Origin: Clostridium sp. UBA1056
Lineage (GTDB): Bacteria; Bacillota; Clostridia; Clostridiales; Clostridiaceae
Length of the DNA: 9,157 bases
Direction: 5' to 3'
Assembly (NCBI GenBank): GCA_002316385.1
Contig: DCDL01000010.1
Coordinates: 9,841-18,997 of the forward strand
Translations under genes and position numbers: made by a program
Part shown: positions 1-7,090 of the stretch, piece by piece
Layout: every line of letters begins with the position of its first letter
Position numbering within the stretch: the stretch's first letter is position 1
The notes under the pieces: generated by a model
What the model was told of the DNA's origin: nothing
What the model saw: only the letters and a program-made list of their open reading frames with translations
The model's database searches: none

Positions 1-72
1 TATTTTGTGTTATCTGATGACTACCCGCTCTAATACTCCCATCTTTGACTTGTTATTTATTTTCAGATGCCT
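1..72. repeat. Right part of a MITE-like inverted-repeat element
   Basis: This segment ends in AGATGCCT (65-72), the inverted complement of AGGCATCT at 9093-9100. Its first 27 bases are identical to the last 27 bases of the window (9131-9157). Overlapping the two gives a 110-bp element. Its ends are imperfect inverted repeats: AGGCATCT, then an A/T run with AAATAAAT, then AAGTCA, on both arms with small indels. The flanking TTT/AAA extends the inverted match further. It carries no transposase and no convincing gene, and it sits just beyond a gene-end terminator. I do not recognise the family. It could be a MITE or a solo end of an insertion sequence. Confidence 0.6.
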
Positions 73-78
73 AAATAT

Positions 79-106
79 AAAAAACAAGCTTATAGGCTTG
101 TTTTTT
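79..106 (-). terminator. Intrinsic terminator of the TPR gene
   Basis: An 11-bp stem pairs 79-89 (AAAAAACAAGC) with 96-106 (GCTTGTTTTTT) around a 6-nt loop. Read on the minus strand it gives a GCTTG-containing hairpin followed by TTTTTTATATTT. The TAA stop of the TPR gene (90-92) lies in the loop and its last codons lie in the stem, so coding sequence and terminator overlap. The stem is nearly symmetrical with T-runs on both sides, so it may work in both directions. Confidence 0.8.
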
Positions 107-449
107 TATATTTAGCAAGTATAAGGGCTATGGCCTTTTCACATTCAACATCTGTATTATCTATGGACCAAGCTGTATTGAAATAATTTAGAGCTTTTTG
201 ATTTTCATCCATCATTACATAACAATAGGCAAGGTTAAAGTAATATTTACTTTCTTTTCTTAGATTTAATGCTCTATGAATAAGAGGGATTGCAGCCTTA
301 TAATTTTTTAACTTAATAAAACATACAGCAGAATTATAAAATGAAGGTGCTTCATATTCCTTTAACTCTGCAGATTTTTTATACATATCAATAGCATTTT
401 TATAGTCCTTAAGTTTATATAAATCATTACCTTGTGCAAAATAATTCAA
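90..449 (-). CDS. Small tetratricopeptide-repeat (TPR) protein
   Basis: A 119-residue protein made almost entirely of three TPR units plus a capping helix. The units run at about residues 2-35, 36-69 and 70-103, and the cap at 104-119. TPR signatures are visible: G-N-x-x-Y-K-L-K-x-Y-x-x-A-I at 7-20, Y-N-S-A-V-C-F-I-K-L at 38-47 and F-N-L-A-Y-C-Y at 71-77. There is no signal peptide or membrane segment, so it should be a cytoplasmic protein-binding adaptor. The partner cannot be told from sequence. Translation starts at TTG (447-449), chosen because AGGAGGT lies 7 nt upstream and no ATG or GTG is better placed. It is transcribed away from valS, so the two are divergent, not an operon. I see no convincing minus-strand promoter between 464 and 555. 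Confidence 0.85.
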   Translation of the reverse strand: MNYFAQGNDLYKLKDYKNAIDMYKKSAELKEYEAPSFYNSAVCFIKLKNYKAAIPLIHRALNLRKESKYYFNLAYCYVMMDENQKALNYFNTAWSIDNTDVECEKAIALILAKYKKTSL

Positions 450-456
450 GGAAAAG

Positions 457-463
457 ACCTCCT
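457..463 (-). promoter_or_regulatory. Ribosome binding site fixing a TTG start
   Basis: On the minus strand this reads AGGAGGT, a near-perfect Shine-Dalgarno, 7 nt before the TTG at 449-447. It supports the non-ATG start of the TPR gene. Confidence 0.85.
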
Positions 464-554
464 AACTAGTACTTTATCTAAATGTTTTCCACTTTATCCT
501 AGAATATACTATTAATATCTATAAATTTATGGAAATTTTATTTTAAACTTCATG

Positions 555-582
555 TTGACAAAAAAATAATATTGTATATAAT
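555..582 (+). promoter_or_regulatory. Sigma-A promoter of the valS T-box leader
   Basis: TTGACA (555-560) and TATAAT (577-582) are both exact consensus hexamers with a 16-bp spacer. Transcription should begin near 589, about 30 nt before the T-box Stem I. The closest downstream genes are the leader and valS. Confidence 0.85.
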
Positions 583-614
583 ATTATAAAAGAGAAATAT
601 GTAATACTATAATA

Positions 615-850
615 AATTGACTGTGATGAAGAGGAGTAAAGATATGAAATATTAAGAGAGGGAAACTCATAGGCTGAAAGGTTTTCTATAGGAAGTATTT
701 TGAAGGTAGCTTCGGAGTTGCTTTAGCGAAATTAAGTAGCTAGAGACGGTGGTTCCTCATCGTTAAAAATAAGAGAGTCTTAAAAGTAATTTTGAGAAAT
801 AAAGGTGGTAACGCGCGCTGTCGTCCTTTGGGAAGATAGCGCTTTTTTTT
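615..850 (+). ncRNA. T-box riboswitch, valine (valS leader)
   Basis: A tRNA-sensing leader that lets transcription continue into the synthetase gene when uncharged tRNA-Val is bound. Visible elements in order are the Stem I 5' strand with its AGTA motif (about 634-637), AGAGAG (655-660), and a GAAG-GTA-GC segment (702-710) where GTA (706-708) fits a valine specifier codon. Next come Stem III ACGGTG/CATCGT (746-751 with 758-763) and the T-box AAAGGTGGTAACGCG (801-815). The TGGT bulge (806-809) matches a tRNA acceptor end with discriminator A, as in tRNA-Val. The antiterminator can form AAAGG (801-805) with CCTTT (825-829) plus ACG (811-813) with CGT (822-824). The competing terminator pairs 815-822 with 835-842, followed by eight T. 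The exact Stem I 5' boundary is approximate. Confidence 0.93.
815..850 (+). terminator. T-box regulated terminator
   Basis: GCGCTGTC (815-822) pairs with GATAGCGC (835-842), with one G-U pair, and is followed by T8 (843-850). It shares bases 822-829 with the antiterminator, so the two structures are mutually exclusive. Confidence 0.9.
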
Positions 851-1025
851 ATTAATTTTCATATTAATCTATAAGGTTATATTAATATGAAGAAACTTAA
901 AAAAGAATTAAAATCAGACATCAGTTTATCTAAATTCTTAAATATTAAATTTATTTAGTATTTAAGATTATTGTAACTAGCAACTAAAAATAAAAAGATA
1001 AGTCATAGAAGGGTAGGTAATAACA
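851..1025 (+). other. AT-rich spacer between T-box and valS with two hairpins
   Basis: The coding region does not follow directly on the terminator; 175 nt intervene. The first hairpin has arms CATATTAAT (860-868) and ATTAATATG (881-889). A second pairs CTTAAATA (937-944) with TATTTAAG (959-966). An ATG at 887 opens a 23-codon lysine-rich frame that stops at 958, with only a weak AAGG (873-876) upstream. No clear internal promoter is visible. The valS ribosome binding site is probably AAGGGTAGG near 1009-1017. Confidence 0.5.
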
Positions 1026-3668
1026 ATGGATGAAAACAACAATATAGCAAAGAATTATGATCCGAAAGAGTTTGAAGAAAGACTTTATAAGTGGTGGGAA
1101 GAAAGTGGGTTTTTTACTCCAGAAGTAGATGAAAATAAAAAGCCATATACAGTAATAATGCCACCACCAAATATTACAGGACAATTACACCTTGGTCACG
1201 CTTTAGATAATACTCTACAAGATATTCTTATAAGAACTAAGAGAATGCAAGGGTATAGTACACTATGGCTACCAGGCGAGGACCATGCAAGTATTGCAAC
1301 AGAGGTAAGAGTAGAGAAAGCCTTACTTGCAAAAGGACTTAAGAAAAAAGAAATGGGAAGAGAGGCTTTTCTTGAGAAGGTTTGGGACTGGACAGAAGAA
1401 TATAGAGAAAGAATAAAAACTCAGCTTAAAAAAATGGGTTGCTCTGCAGACTTTACAAGAGAAGCTTTTACTATGGATGAAAATTTAAGTAAAGCTGTTA
1501 GAGAAGTATTTGTTAAATTATATAATAATGGACTTATATATCAAGGAAATAGAATCACAAACTGGTGTCCTAAATGTATGACAGCTATTTCAGATGCAGA
1601 AATTGAATATGAGGAACAAGGAGGACATTTCTGGCATATTAACTATCCAGTAATAGATAGTGATGAAGTTGTTGAAATTGCTACAACAAGACCAGAAACT
1701 TTACTTGGAGATACTGCAGTAGCGGTTAATCCTAAGGATGAAAGATATGCTCACTTAGTTGGTAAGAAGCTTAGATTACCATTAGTAGATAGAGAAATTG
1801 AAGTTGTTGCAGATGACTATGTAGATATGGAATTTGGAACAGGTTGCGTTAAAATAACTCCAGCACATGATCCTAATGACTATCAGGTTGGTAAGAGACA
1901 TAGCTTAGAAGAAGTTGTTGTTTTAGAAGAAAACGGAACTATATCTGAAGGTTATGGAAAATACTCAGGCCTTGATAGATATGAGGCTAGAAAGCTTATA
2001 GTAAAAGATTTAGAAGAGCAAGGATATTTAGTTAAGATTAAAGATCATAGTCATAATGTAGGAACTCATGATAGATGTGGATGTACTATTGAGCCAATGC
2101 TTTCTAAACAATGGTACGTAAAAATGGAATCTCTTGCAGCACCAGCAATTAAAGCAGTAAGAGAAAAAGAAATAAAATTTGTTCCTGAAAGATTTGAAAA
2201 GATATATTACAATTGGATGGAAAACATTCAAGATTGGTGTATTTCAAGACAGTTATGGTGGGGACATAGAATTCCAGTTTGGTACTGTAAAGATTGTGGA
2301 GAAATAATAGTTCAAACAGAGGCACCAACTTACTGCACTAAGTGTAACTCTACAAATTTAGATCAGGATAAAGATGTTTTAGATACTTGGTTTAGTTCAG
2401 CTTTATGGCCATTCTCAACTTTAGGTTGGCCAGATAACACAGCGGATTTAAAATATTTCTATCCAACAAGTACTTTAGTTACTGGTGGAGATATAATATT
2501 TTTCTGGGTTGCAAGGATGATATTCTCAGGAATATATAACATGGAAGAGGTGCCATTTGAAACAGTATTCTTCCATGGAATGGTTAGGGATGATCAAGGT
2601 AGAAAGATGTCTAAGTCACTAGACAATGGAGTTGATCCATTAGAGGTTATAGATAGCTATGGAGCAGATGCTTTAAGATTCTCTCTTGTTACTGGAAATG
2701 CTCCAGGAAGTGATATAAGGTTCTATGAATCAAGGGTTGAAGCAGCTAGAAACTTTGCAAATAAGATTTGGAATGCTTCAAGATTTGTTATGATGTATAA
2801 TGATGAAGCACTTATAGAGAAATATAAAGATTGTAAGAACTATTCTGTAGCTGATAGATGGATATTGTCAAGAGTTAACAATATTGTTAAAGAAGTTACA
2901 GAGAATATAGAGAAATATGAAATTGGTATAGCTCTTCAAAAGGTCCATGACTTTATGTGGACTGAGTTCTGTGATTGGTATATAGAAATTGCGAAACCAT
3001 CATTATATAGCGATAATGAGGAAACTAAGGGAGTAGCCCTAAATGTTCTTCATAAGGTTTTAGTTTCTGGATTAAAACTACTTCACCCAGTAATGCCATT
3101 TATAACAGAAGAGATATATACTCATTTAACTAAGGAAAGTGAATCTATAACTATAGCTAAATGGCCAGAATATGAAGCAGACCTTGATGATAAGAAGGCA
3201 GAAGAATATATGAACTATATTATAGATGCTATAAGAAATACAAGAAATGCCAGAATAGAGATGAATGTTCCACCTTCAAGAAAAGCTAAGACTTACATTT
3301 ATGCAACTGAAGCAGCAGAAGCTTTTAAGGAAGGAAAAGTATACTTTGAAAAGTTAGCATCTGCTAGTGAAGTTATAATACTAAATTCTAGAGAAGAAGC
3401 ACCAGAGAATATAGTTTCAGTAGTTTCTAAAGGAGCAGAGATATATATGCCACTTTTAGAACTAGTAGATGTAGAAAAAGAGCTTGAAAGGTTAAATAAA
3501 GAAAAAGCTAAACTACAAGGAGAAATAGAAAGGGTTGAGAAGAAACTTGCTAATGAGAGGTTCGTTTCTAAAGCTCCAGCTGAAGTTGTAGAAGAAGAAA
3601 AAGCTAAAGGTGAAAAATACAGAGAAATGTACAATTCAGTATTAGAAAGTATAGAGAAGTTACAATAA
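1026..3668 (+). CDS. valS: Valyl-tRNA synthetase
   Basis: Cytoplasmic class I synthetase that activates valine and loads it on tRNA-Val. At 880 residues it has the usual length for Firmicute ValRS. PPPNITG followed by HLGH (55-58) is the HIGH signature, and KMSKS is exact at 527-531. Between them lies the CP1 editing domain, with ATTRPETLLGDTA near 218-230 and GTGC...TPAHDPNDY downstream. It hydrolyses mischarged threonyl-tRNA. Cysteine pairs at 181/184 and at 421/424 with 437/440 look like zinc knuckles. The anticodon-binding helical domain follows KMSKS. The last 70 residues are a charged coiled coil (E-K-E-L-E-R-L-N-K-E-K), the ValRS tRNA-binding arm. The gene is complete, with no frameshift. 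The ATG at 1026 is preceded by a purine-rich AAGGGTAGG. Expression should follow tRNA-Val charging through the upstream T-box. Confidence 0.98.
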   Translation: MDENNNIAKNYDPKEFEERLYKWWEESGFFTPEVDENKKPYTVIMPPPNITGQLHLGHALDNTLQDILIRTKRMQGYSTLWLPGEDHASIATEVRVEKALLAKGLKKKEMGREAFLEKVWDWTEEYRERIKTQLKKMGCSADFTREAFTMDENLSKAVREVFVKLYNNGLIYQGNRITNWCPKCMTAISDAEIEYEEQGGHFWHINYPVIDSDEVVEIATTRPETLLGDTAVAVNPKDERYAHLVGKKLRLPLVDREIEVVADDYVDMEFGTGCVKITPAHDPNDYQVGKRHSLEEVVVLEENGTISEGYGKYSGLDRYEARKLIVKDLEEQGYLVKIKDHSHNVGTHDRCGCTIEPMLSKQWYVKMESLAAPAIKAVREKEIKFVPERFEKIYYNWMENIQDWCISRQLWWGHRIPVWYCKDCGEIIVQTEAPTYCTKCNSTNLDQDKDVLDTWFSSALWPFSTLGWPDNTADLKYFYPTSTLVTGGDIIFFWVARMIFSGIYNMEEVPFETVFFHGMVRDDQGRKMSKSLDNGVDPLEVIDSYGADALRFSLVTGNAPGSDIRFYESRVEAARNFANKIWNASRFVMMYNDEALIEKYKDCKNYSVADRWILSRVNNIVKEVTENIEKYEIGIALQKVHDFMWTEFCDWYIEIAKPSLYSDNEETKGVALNVLHKVLVSGLKLLHPVMPFITEEIYTHLTKESESITIAKWPEYEADLDDKKAEEYMNYIIDAIRNTRNARIEMNVPPSRKAKTYIYATEAAEAFKEGKVYFEKLASASEVIILNSREEAPENIVSVVSKGAEIYMPLLELVDVEKELERLNKEKAKLQGEIERVEKKLANERFVSKAPAEVVEEEKAKGEKYREMYNSVLESIEKLQ

Positions 3669-3727
3669 TATAACTTATAAAACTATATTGAAAAGTAAAG
3701 CTTAATATTGGTTAATAATTAAAGATT

Positions 3728-3787
3728 AGGATGTCTAAAGGCTTATAAACTATATATCGATAGTTTATGCTTTTAGATATCCTTTTT
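3728..3787 (+). terminator. Long intrinsic terminator after valS
   Basis: The stem runs from AGGAT (3728) to ATCCT (ending 3783) and ends in T5. Left and right arms match for about 24 base pairs. Two positions are G-U wobbles, and there is a 2-nt bulge before the ATAAACTAT/ATAGTTTAT tip with its 6-nt loop. It separates valS from folC transcriptionally. Confidence 0.85.
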
Positions 3788-4136
3788 GTGTAATATTAAA
3801 ACATATAGGTGAATTTATAAATAGGAGACTACTTAAAAAGTTAACATTTTAGAATGTTTCATAGATAAATATATGTATATGAAGCATTTTAAATAGGAAG
3901 CTATTTAAAATTTTATATAGTTGCTTCATTACTTAAGAATTATAGGAAGTGTCTTTGAAATAGTTTTATAATAAGTCATGATAGGATATAAGGATTATAA
4001 GATGTACTGTTATTATTGTTAATTAGTATAAAAATATATAATGATAAAAATAAGAAAATTAGAATAAGTTGCAATATATTGAAAATTATTAGTATACCAT
4101 AGTTGAGTATACATATGTAATGATGTAGAATAGGAT
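3788..4136 (+). other. Noncoding stretch between valS terminator and folC
   Basis: No credible gene is seen on either strand. It holds a small hairpin AACATT-TTAG-AATGTT (3843-3858). It also holds a nested hairpin in which ATGAAGCA (3879-3886) pairs with TGCTTCAT (3922-3929), enclosing TTTTAAATAG-GAAG-CTATTTAAAA (3887-3910). The remainder to about 4060 is simple A/T-rich sequence. The folC promoter region lies at its end. Confidence 0.5.
4103..4131 (+). promoter_or_regulatory. Candidate folC promoter
   Basis: TTGAGT (4103-4108) and TAGAAT (4126-4131) are separated by 17 bp. The predicted transcript start is near 4138, which would exclude the upstream ATG at 4137 and favour the start at 4164. 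AGTATAC occurs twice, at 4091-4097 and 4106-4112, with the second copy overlapping the -35 hexamer. An alternative pair, TTGCAA (4069-4074) with TATACC (4093-4098), has an 18-bp spacer. Hexamer matches only. Confidence 0.4.
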
Positions 4137-4151
4137 ATGAAATCAGAATTC

Positions 4152-4157
4152 AGGAGG
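4152..4157 (+). promoter_or_regulatory. Ribosome binding site deciding the folC start
   Basis: AGGAGG lies 6 nt before the ATG at 4164. The in-frame ATG at 4137 has no such site and would place this AGGAGG inside its own coding sequence. Confidence 0.9.
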
Positions 4158-4163
4158 CTTATT

Positions 4164-5468
4164 ATGAATTATACTGAAGCTATTAATTATATAAAAGATA
4201 CAGCTAAGTTTGGAAGCAAATTAGGCTTAGAAAGAACAGAGAAGATATTAGAGGTCCTTGGGGATCCGCATAAAAAAATAAAAACTATTCACGTGGCAGG
4301 AACTAATGGTAAAGGTTCAACCACAGCAATGATTACAAACATACTAGTACATAGCGGCTATAAAGTAGGATGCTATATATCGCCTTACATAGAAGAGTTT
4401 GAAGAGCGTATACAAATAAATAATAGTAACATTCCTAAAGAAGACTTAGCAAGTATAGTTACAGAGGTTTCAAGGGCAGTTGAAGAAGTAACTAATTTGG
4501 GTTATGGTAATCCTACTGAATTTGAAATAATAACTTGTGCTGGATTTTTATATTTTTATAAGATGAAAGCTGATTTTGTAGTGGTAGAGGTAGGCCTTGG
4601 AGGAAGGTTAGATTCTACTAATGTTATAGAACCAATTCTCTCTATAATTGGTTCTATAAGTTACGATCACATGCATATTTTAGGAAACACTTTAGAAGAG
4701 ATTGCCTTTGAAAAAGGTGGAATTATAAAAAATAATACTCCAGTAGTTTTATATCCACAGGAAGCTAAAGTAGCTAAAGTTATAGAGAATATTTGCAATG
4801 AAAAGGCAGCACCAATTATGAAGGTTAAAAGAGAAAATGTATCAATGATTGAAGTCGGAGATTGCAAAGAAAAAGTTGTAGTCCAAAAATTAAAAGTTAC
4901 AACTGAGAAGGACTCTTATGATGTTAAATTATTACTTTTAGGAACATATCAGGTTCAAAATTGTAATGTAGTTATAAATAGTTGTGAGGTTTTAATGAGC
5001 CTTGGAGTTAATATTACAAAGGAAAGCATATTAAGCGGTTTATCTCAAGTTAAATGGCCAGGAAGATTAGAAATTATGAGAAGAAATCCTTTGGTGGTCA
5101 TTGATGGAGCTCATAATATTGATGGTATAAAGAAGTTAACTGAAAGTATAGATATTTACTTTAATTACAAAAAGTTAGTTTTAATAATAGGAATTTTGGC
5201 AGACAAACAAGTAGATGAAATGATAAATATAATATGTCCTAAGGCTGAAAAGATTATAGCTGTAACACCACATAGTGAAAGATCCGAACTATGTGAAGAT
5301 TTAAAGGAGAAGATTAATCTTTGTAATAGAGAATGTGAAGCTATTATGGACTATGAAGAAGCTTATGATAAAGCACTTTCTTATTGTGATGAAGATACTT
5401 TGTTAGTTGTATCGGGTTCTCTTTATATGGTAGGAGATATGAGAAAAATAATAAGATCTCATATATAA
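4164..5468 (+). CDS. folC: Folylpolyglutamate synthase / dihydrofolate synthase
   Basis: A 434-residue ATP-dependent Mur-ligase-family enzyme. It adds glutamate to folates, and in many bacteria also makes dihydrofolate from dihydropteroate. The P-loop GTNGKGS is at 46-52. The SPYIEEFEERI motif is at 73-83, with Tyr where His is common. EVGLGGRLDSTN is at 142-153. DHMHILGNTLEEIAFEKGGIIK spans 168-189 and contains Lys184, the usual carbamylated lysine position. The C-terminal glutamate-ligase domain begins near 290 and carries DGAHN at 314-318. The length is normal for the family. The start at 4164 is chosen over 4137 because of the AGGAGG and the typical MNYxEAxxYI N-terminus. The propeller gene follows after 82 bp with no terminator seen between them. 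Which of the two activities dominates cannot be told from sequence. Confidence 0.96.
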   Translation: MNYTEAINYIKDTAKFGSKLGLERTEKILEVLGDPHKKIKTIHVAGTNGKGSTTAMITNILVHSGYKVGCYISPYIEEFEERIQINNSNIPKEDLASIVTEVSRAVEEVTNLGYGNPTEFEIITCAGFLYFYKMKADFVVVEVGLGGRLDSTNVIEPILSIIGSISYDHMHILGNTLEEIAFEKGGIIKNNTPVVLYPQEAKVAKVIENICNEKAAPIMKVKRENVSMIEVGDCKEKVVVQKLKVTTEKDSYDVKLLLLGTYQVQNCNVVINSCEVLMSLGVNITKESILSGLSQVKWPGRLEIMRRNPLVVIDGAHNIDGIKKLTESIDIYFNYKKLVLIIGILADKQVDEMINIICPKAEKIIAVTPHSERSELCEDLKEKINLCNRECEAIMDYEEAYDKALSYCDEDTLLVVSGSLYMVGDMRKIIRSHI

Positions 5469-5550
5469 TAAAAATATATTAAAGTTGTAGCAAATTTTTT
5501 CGTAGCAGATTAGAAGATTCCTTCATAGTATAATGTGAGGAGGGATTCCA

Positions 5551-6435
5551 ATGAGGTACTTATATATTTGTAATACAACTCAGGATAGCATTAACAAAGT
5601 GAATATAGAAAAGTTTGCAGTAGAAGATGTTATAAAGTTAACAGGAGTTAATGAAAATAAAATAGGTCCTCATGGATTATGTATGCAGGGAGATCTATTA
5701 TTTACTTCAAATTGCTATGATGGCTCAGTATCTATAGTCAATTTAAATGACTTAAAATCTAGTAGCTATTATTTAGGAAGAAATTGCAGAGATATTTGCT
5801 CCCTAGGAAATCACTTATATATTATTTGTGGGGATTCAAATAATGTAGTAACCTTTGATTTAAACAAAAAGGAAATAATAGAGATTATTCCTTGTGGAGA
5901 TTCTCCCCATAGTATTGATTGCTGTAACCATAGCAATGAAATAGTTATAGCTAATAATGGAGATGATACAATCACTTTATTTGATTCATTATATGGTAGT
6001 GATATTAAAAACATAAAGGTGGGACCAGCACCAACAAAAGCTTTATTTACTATAAATGGAGATTATATTCTTGTTTGTGAAAGTAGCGCAGGAAGCTTAG
6101 ATAAGGGATGTATAAGTGTTATATCAAGTAAAAGTCATAAAGTAATACATAGATTATCAGTTGGAAACTGTCCTTTCGATATGTATTGCGATGAAAAATA
6201 TTGCTATGTATCTAATTATGGAGACGGAACTATATCTATTATTGATATCATAAATTTTAGAAATATAAAAAGTATAAGAACTGGTGGTATGCCTAGGGGA
6301 ATAATTAGTGATGAAAAGTATATCTATGTAGGGGATAGCTACAATGATCTAATAATAAGGATTAATAGAAATAATGATCACGAAAAATTAATCATCCCTT
6401 TAAAGGGTCAGCCTACAGGGATGATTATAGAGTAA
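5551..6435 (+). CDS. YncE/YVTN-type seven-bladed beta-propeller protein, cysteine-rich
   Basis: A 294-residue protein of repeated beta-propeller blades of about 40 residues. Blade starts are marked by a turn such as GPHG (39-42), CRDI (79-82), SPHS (118-121), APTK (160-163), CPFD (207-210), MPRG (247-250) and QPTG (287-290). Blade ends read like DGSVSIVN, GDDTITLF and GDGTISIID. The N-terminal strands (1-30) and the C-terminal QPTGMIIE should together complete blade one, giving seven blades with Velcro closure. There is no signal peptide or membrane helix, so it should be cytoplasmic, unlike many secreted YncE homologues. It has 14 cysteines (4.8%), high for this fold. A very strong GAGGAGGG lies 6 nt before the ATG. 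It may be co-transcribed with folC. Substrate or partner is unknown; lactonase-like or purely structural roles are both possible. Confidence 0.85.
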   Translation: MRYLYICNTTQDSINKVNIEKFAVEDVIKLTGVNENKIGPHGLCMQGDLLFTSNCYDGSVSIVNLNDLKSSSYYLGRNCRDICSLGNHLYIICGDSNNVVTFDLNKKEIIEIIPCGDSPHSIDCCNHSNEIVIANNGDDTITLFDSLYGSDIKNIKVGPAPTKALFTINGDYILVCESSAGSLDKGCISVISSKSHKVIHRLSVGNCPFDMYCDEKYCYVSNYGDGTISIIDIINFRNIKSIRTGGMPRGIISDEKYIYVGDSYNDLIIRINRNNDHEKLIIPLKGQPTGMIIE

Positions 6436-6482
6436 AATGCTTAGGTAAATACAAATACTAGGCTTATTAGGTCTTTAATAAA
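6436..6482. other. Convergent gap without a clear terminator
   Basis: Only 47 bp separate the stop codons of two convergent genes. It holds two weak stems, GCTTAG/CTAGGC (6439-6444 with 6458-6463) and TTATTA/TAATAA (6464-6469 with 6476-6481). Neither has a good T-run, so transcripts probably overlap here. Confidence 0.4.
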
Positions 6483-7007
6483 CTATTCAGTTAAAACTTT
6501 AATAATTTTAGTATATAAGTCAGAAGGGTTAGCTTTCCATTTAGAGCATAACTCTCTGGCTTGTTTATTTGATGCCACTGTTACCTTAATTTCCATAAGA
6601 GGAATATTATTTTCAGAAGCACCTAGACTAACTACGTAACTGTTGGAATTTTCGATGGTGTAATCAGCTGAAATAGTAGCCTCTTTTTTTATTAAGTTCA
6701 TTTTTCCATCAATGTAGGAGTCTAATTTACTTAAATCATCCTTAGATAATCTATTTTTAAACAAGGATAGAACTTCCTTACCTTTATTAGATATTACCAA
6801 TCTATCCTTATCTTTATAATTAACTTTATTCACTAATTGAGATGAGATTAATTCATCTATATATTCTTGAAGGGTGAAATAGTTAATAAAATTATTTTCA
6901 AGGACAATTTCTGTAAGTTGTATGTTTGAGATAGGTAAATCAACTTTATCTATTATGTGCAATAGTAGAAGCTTGTGTTCTGCCAAGTTCAAAGAATTAT
7001 CAAACAT
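6483..7007 (-). CDS. DUF4364 family winged-helix-like protein
   Basis: A 174-residue cytoplasmic protein matching my memory of the clostridial DUF4364 family. The diagnostic N-terminal pattern is LAEHKLLLLHIIDKVDLPISN (8-28), followed by LTEIVLENNFINYFTLQEYIDELI (31-54). The first 80 residues look like a winged-helix DNA-binding fold: helices, then V-N-K-V and R-L-V-I-S strands, then the helix after NKGKEVL. The C-terminal half (110-174) is a predicted alpha/beta domain with strands TISADYTIEN, YVVSLGASE and LMEIKVTVA. The start at 7007 is set by AGGAGG 7 nt upstream. A longer frame to 7043 would encode MYKCTWFKGGY across that site and is rejected. No target is known. The family look suggests a transcriptional regulator, but that is inference. 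Confidence 0.85.
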   Translation of the reverse strand: MFDNSLNLAEHKLLLLHIIDKVDLPISNIQLTEIVLENNFINYFTLQEYIDELISSQLVNKVNYKDKDRLVISNKGKEVLSLFKNRLSKDDLSKLDSYIDGKMNLIKKEATISADYTIENSNSYVVSLGASENNIPLMEIKVTVASNKQARELCSKWKANPSDLYTKIIKVLTE

Positions 7008-7014
7008 AAAATAA

Positions 7015-7020
7015 CCTCCT
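7015..7020 (-). promoter_or_regulatory. Ribosome binding site deciding the DUF4364 start
   Basis: On the minus strand this is AGGAGG, 7 nt before the ATG at 7007-7005. It shows that the in-frame ATG at 7043 is not the start. Confidence 0.9.
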
Positions 7021-7057
7021 TTAAACCATGTACATTTATACATATTTATTATATTAA

Positions 7058-7066
7058 ATTATAACA
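7058..7066 (-). promoter_or_regulatory. Extended -10 promoter for the DUF4364 gene
   Basis: The minus strand reads TGTTATAAT, a TGn extension joined to a perfect TATAAT. The best -35 is a weak TTCATA with a 16-bp spacer. The start would fall near 7051, about 45 nt before the ATG. Confidence 0.6.
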
Positions 7067-7090
7067 TATATTTATTGAATATGAATTAAG

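Noticed and set aside
3299..3634. 111-residue minus-strand frame inside valS, and similar minus-strand frames in valS, folC and the propeller gene
   Set aside because: They are antisense shadows of well-supported genes and have no family resemblance.
3852..3929. 26-codon minus-strand frame (MKQLYKILNSF...) between valS and folC
   Set aside because: No ribosome binding site; its start codon is part of the ATGAAGCA/TGCTTCAT hairpin.
4002..4022. Tiny frame MYCYYC after AGGATT before folC, possible leader peptide
   Set aside because: Six codons, no attenuator structure downstream, and a position before the likely promoter; best explained by chance.
4137..4163. Upstream in-frame ATG adding nine residues to folC
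   Set aside because: AGGAGG at 4152-4157 lies inside this extension and points to the ATG at 4164, where the protein begins as FolC usually does.
5529..5534. TATAAT just upstream of the propeller gene
   Set aside because: No -35 at proper spacing, and the start would fall on the ribosome binding site. Read-through from folC is simpler.
7008..7043. Longer N-terminus for the DUF4364 protein (MYKCTWFKGGY...)
   Set aside because: It would translate the AGGAGG site itself. The family pattern begins at MFDNSLNLAE.
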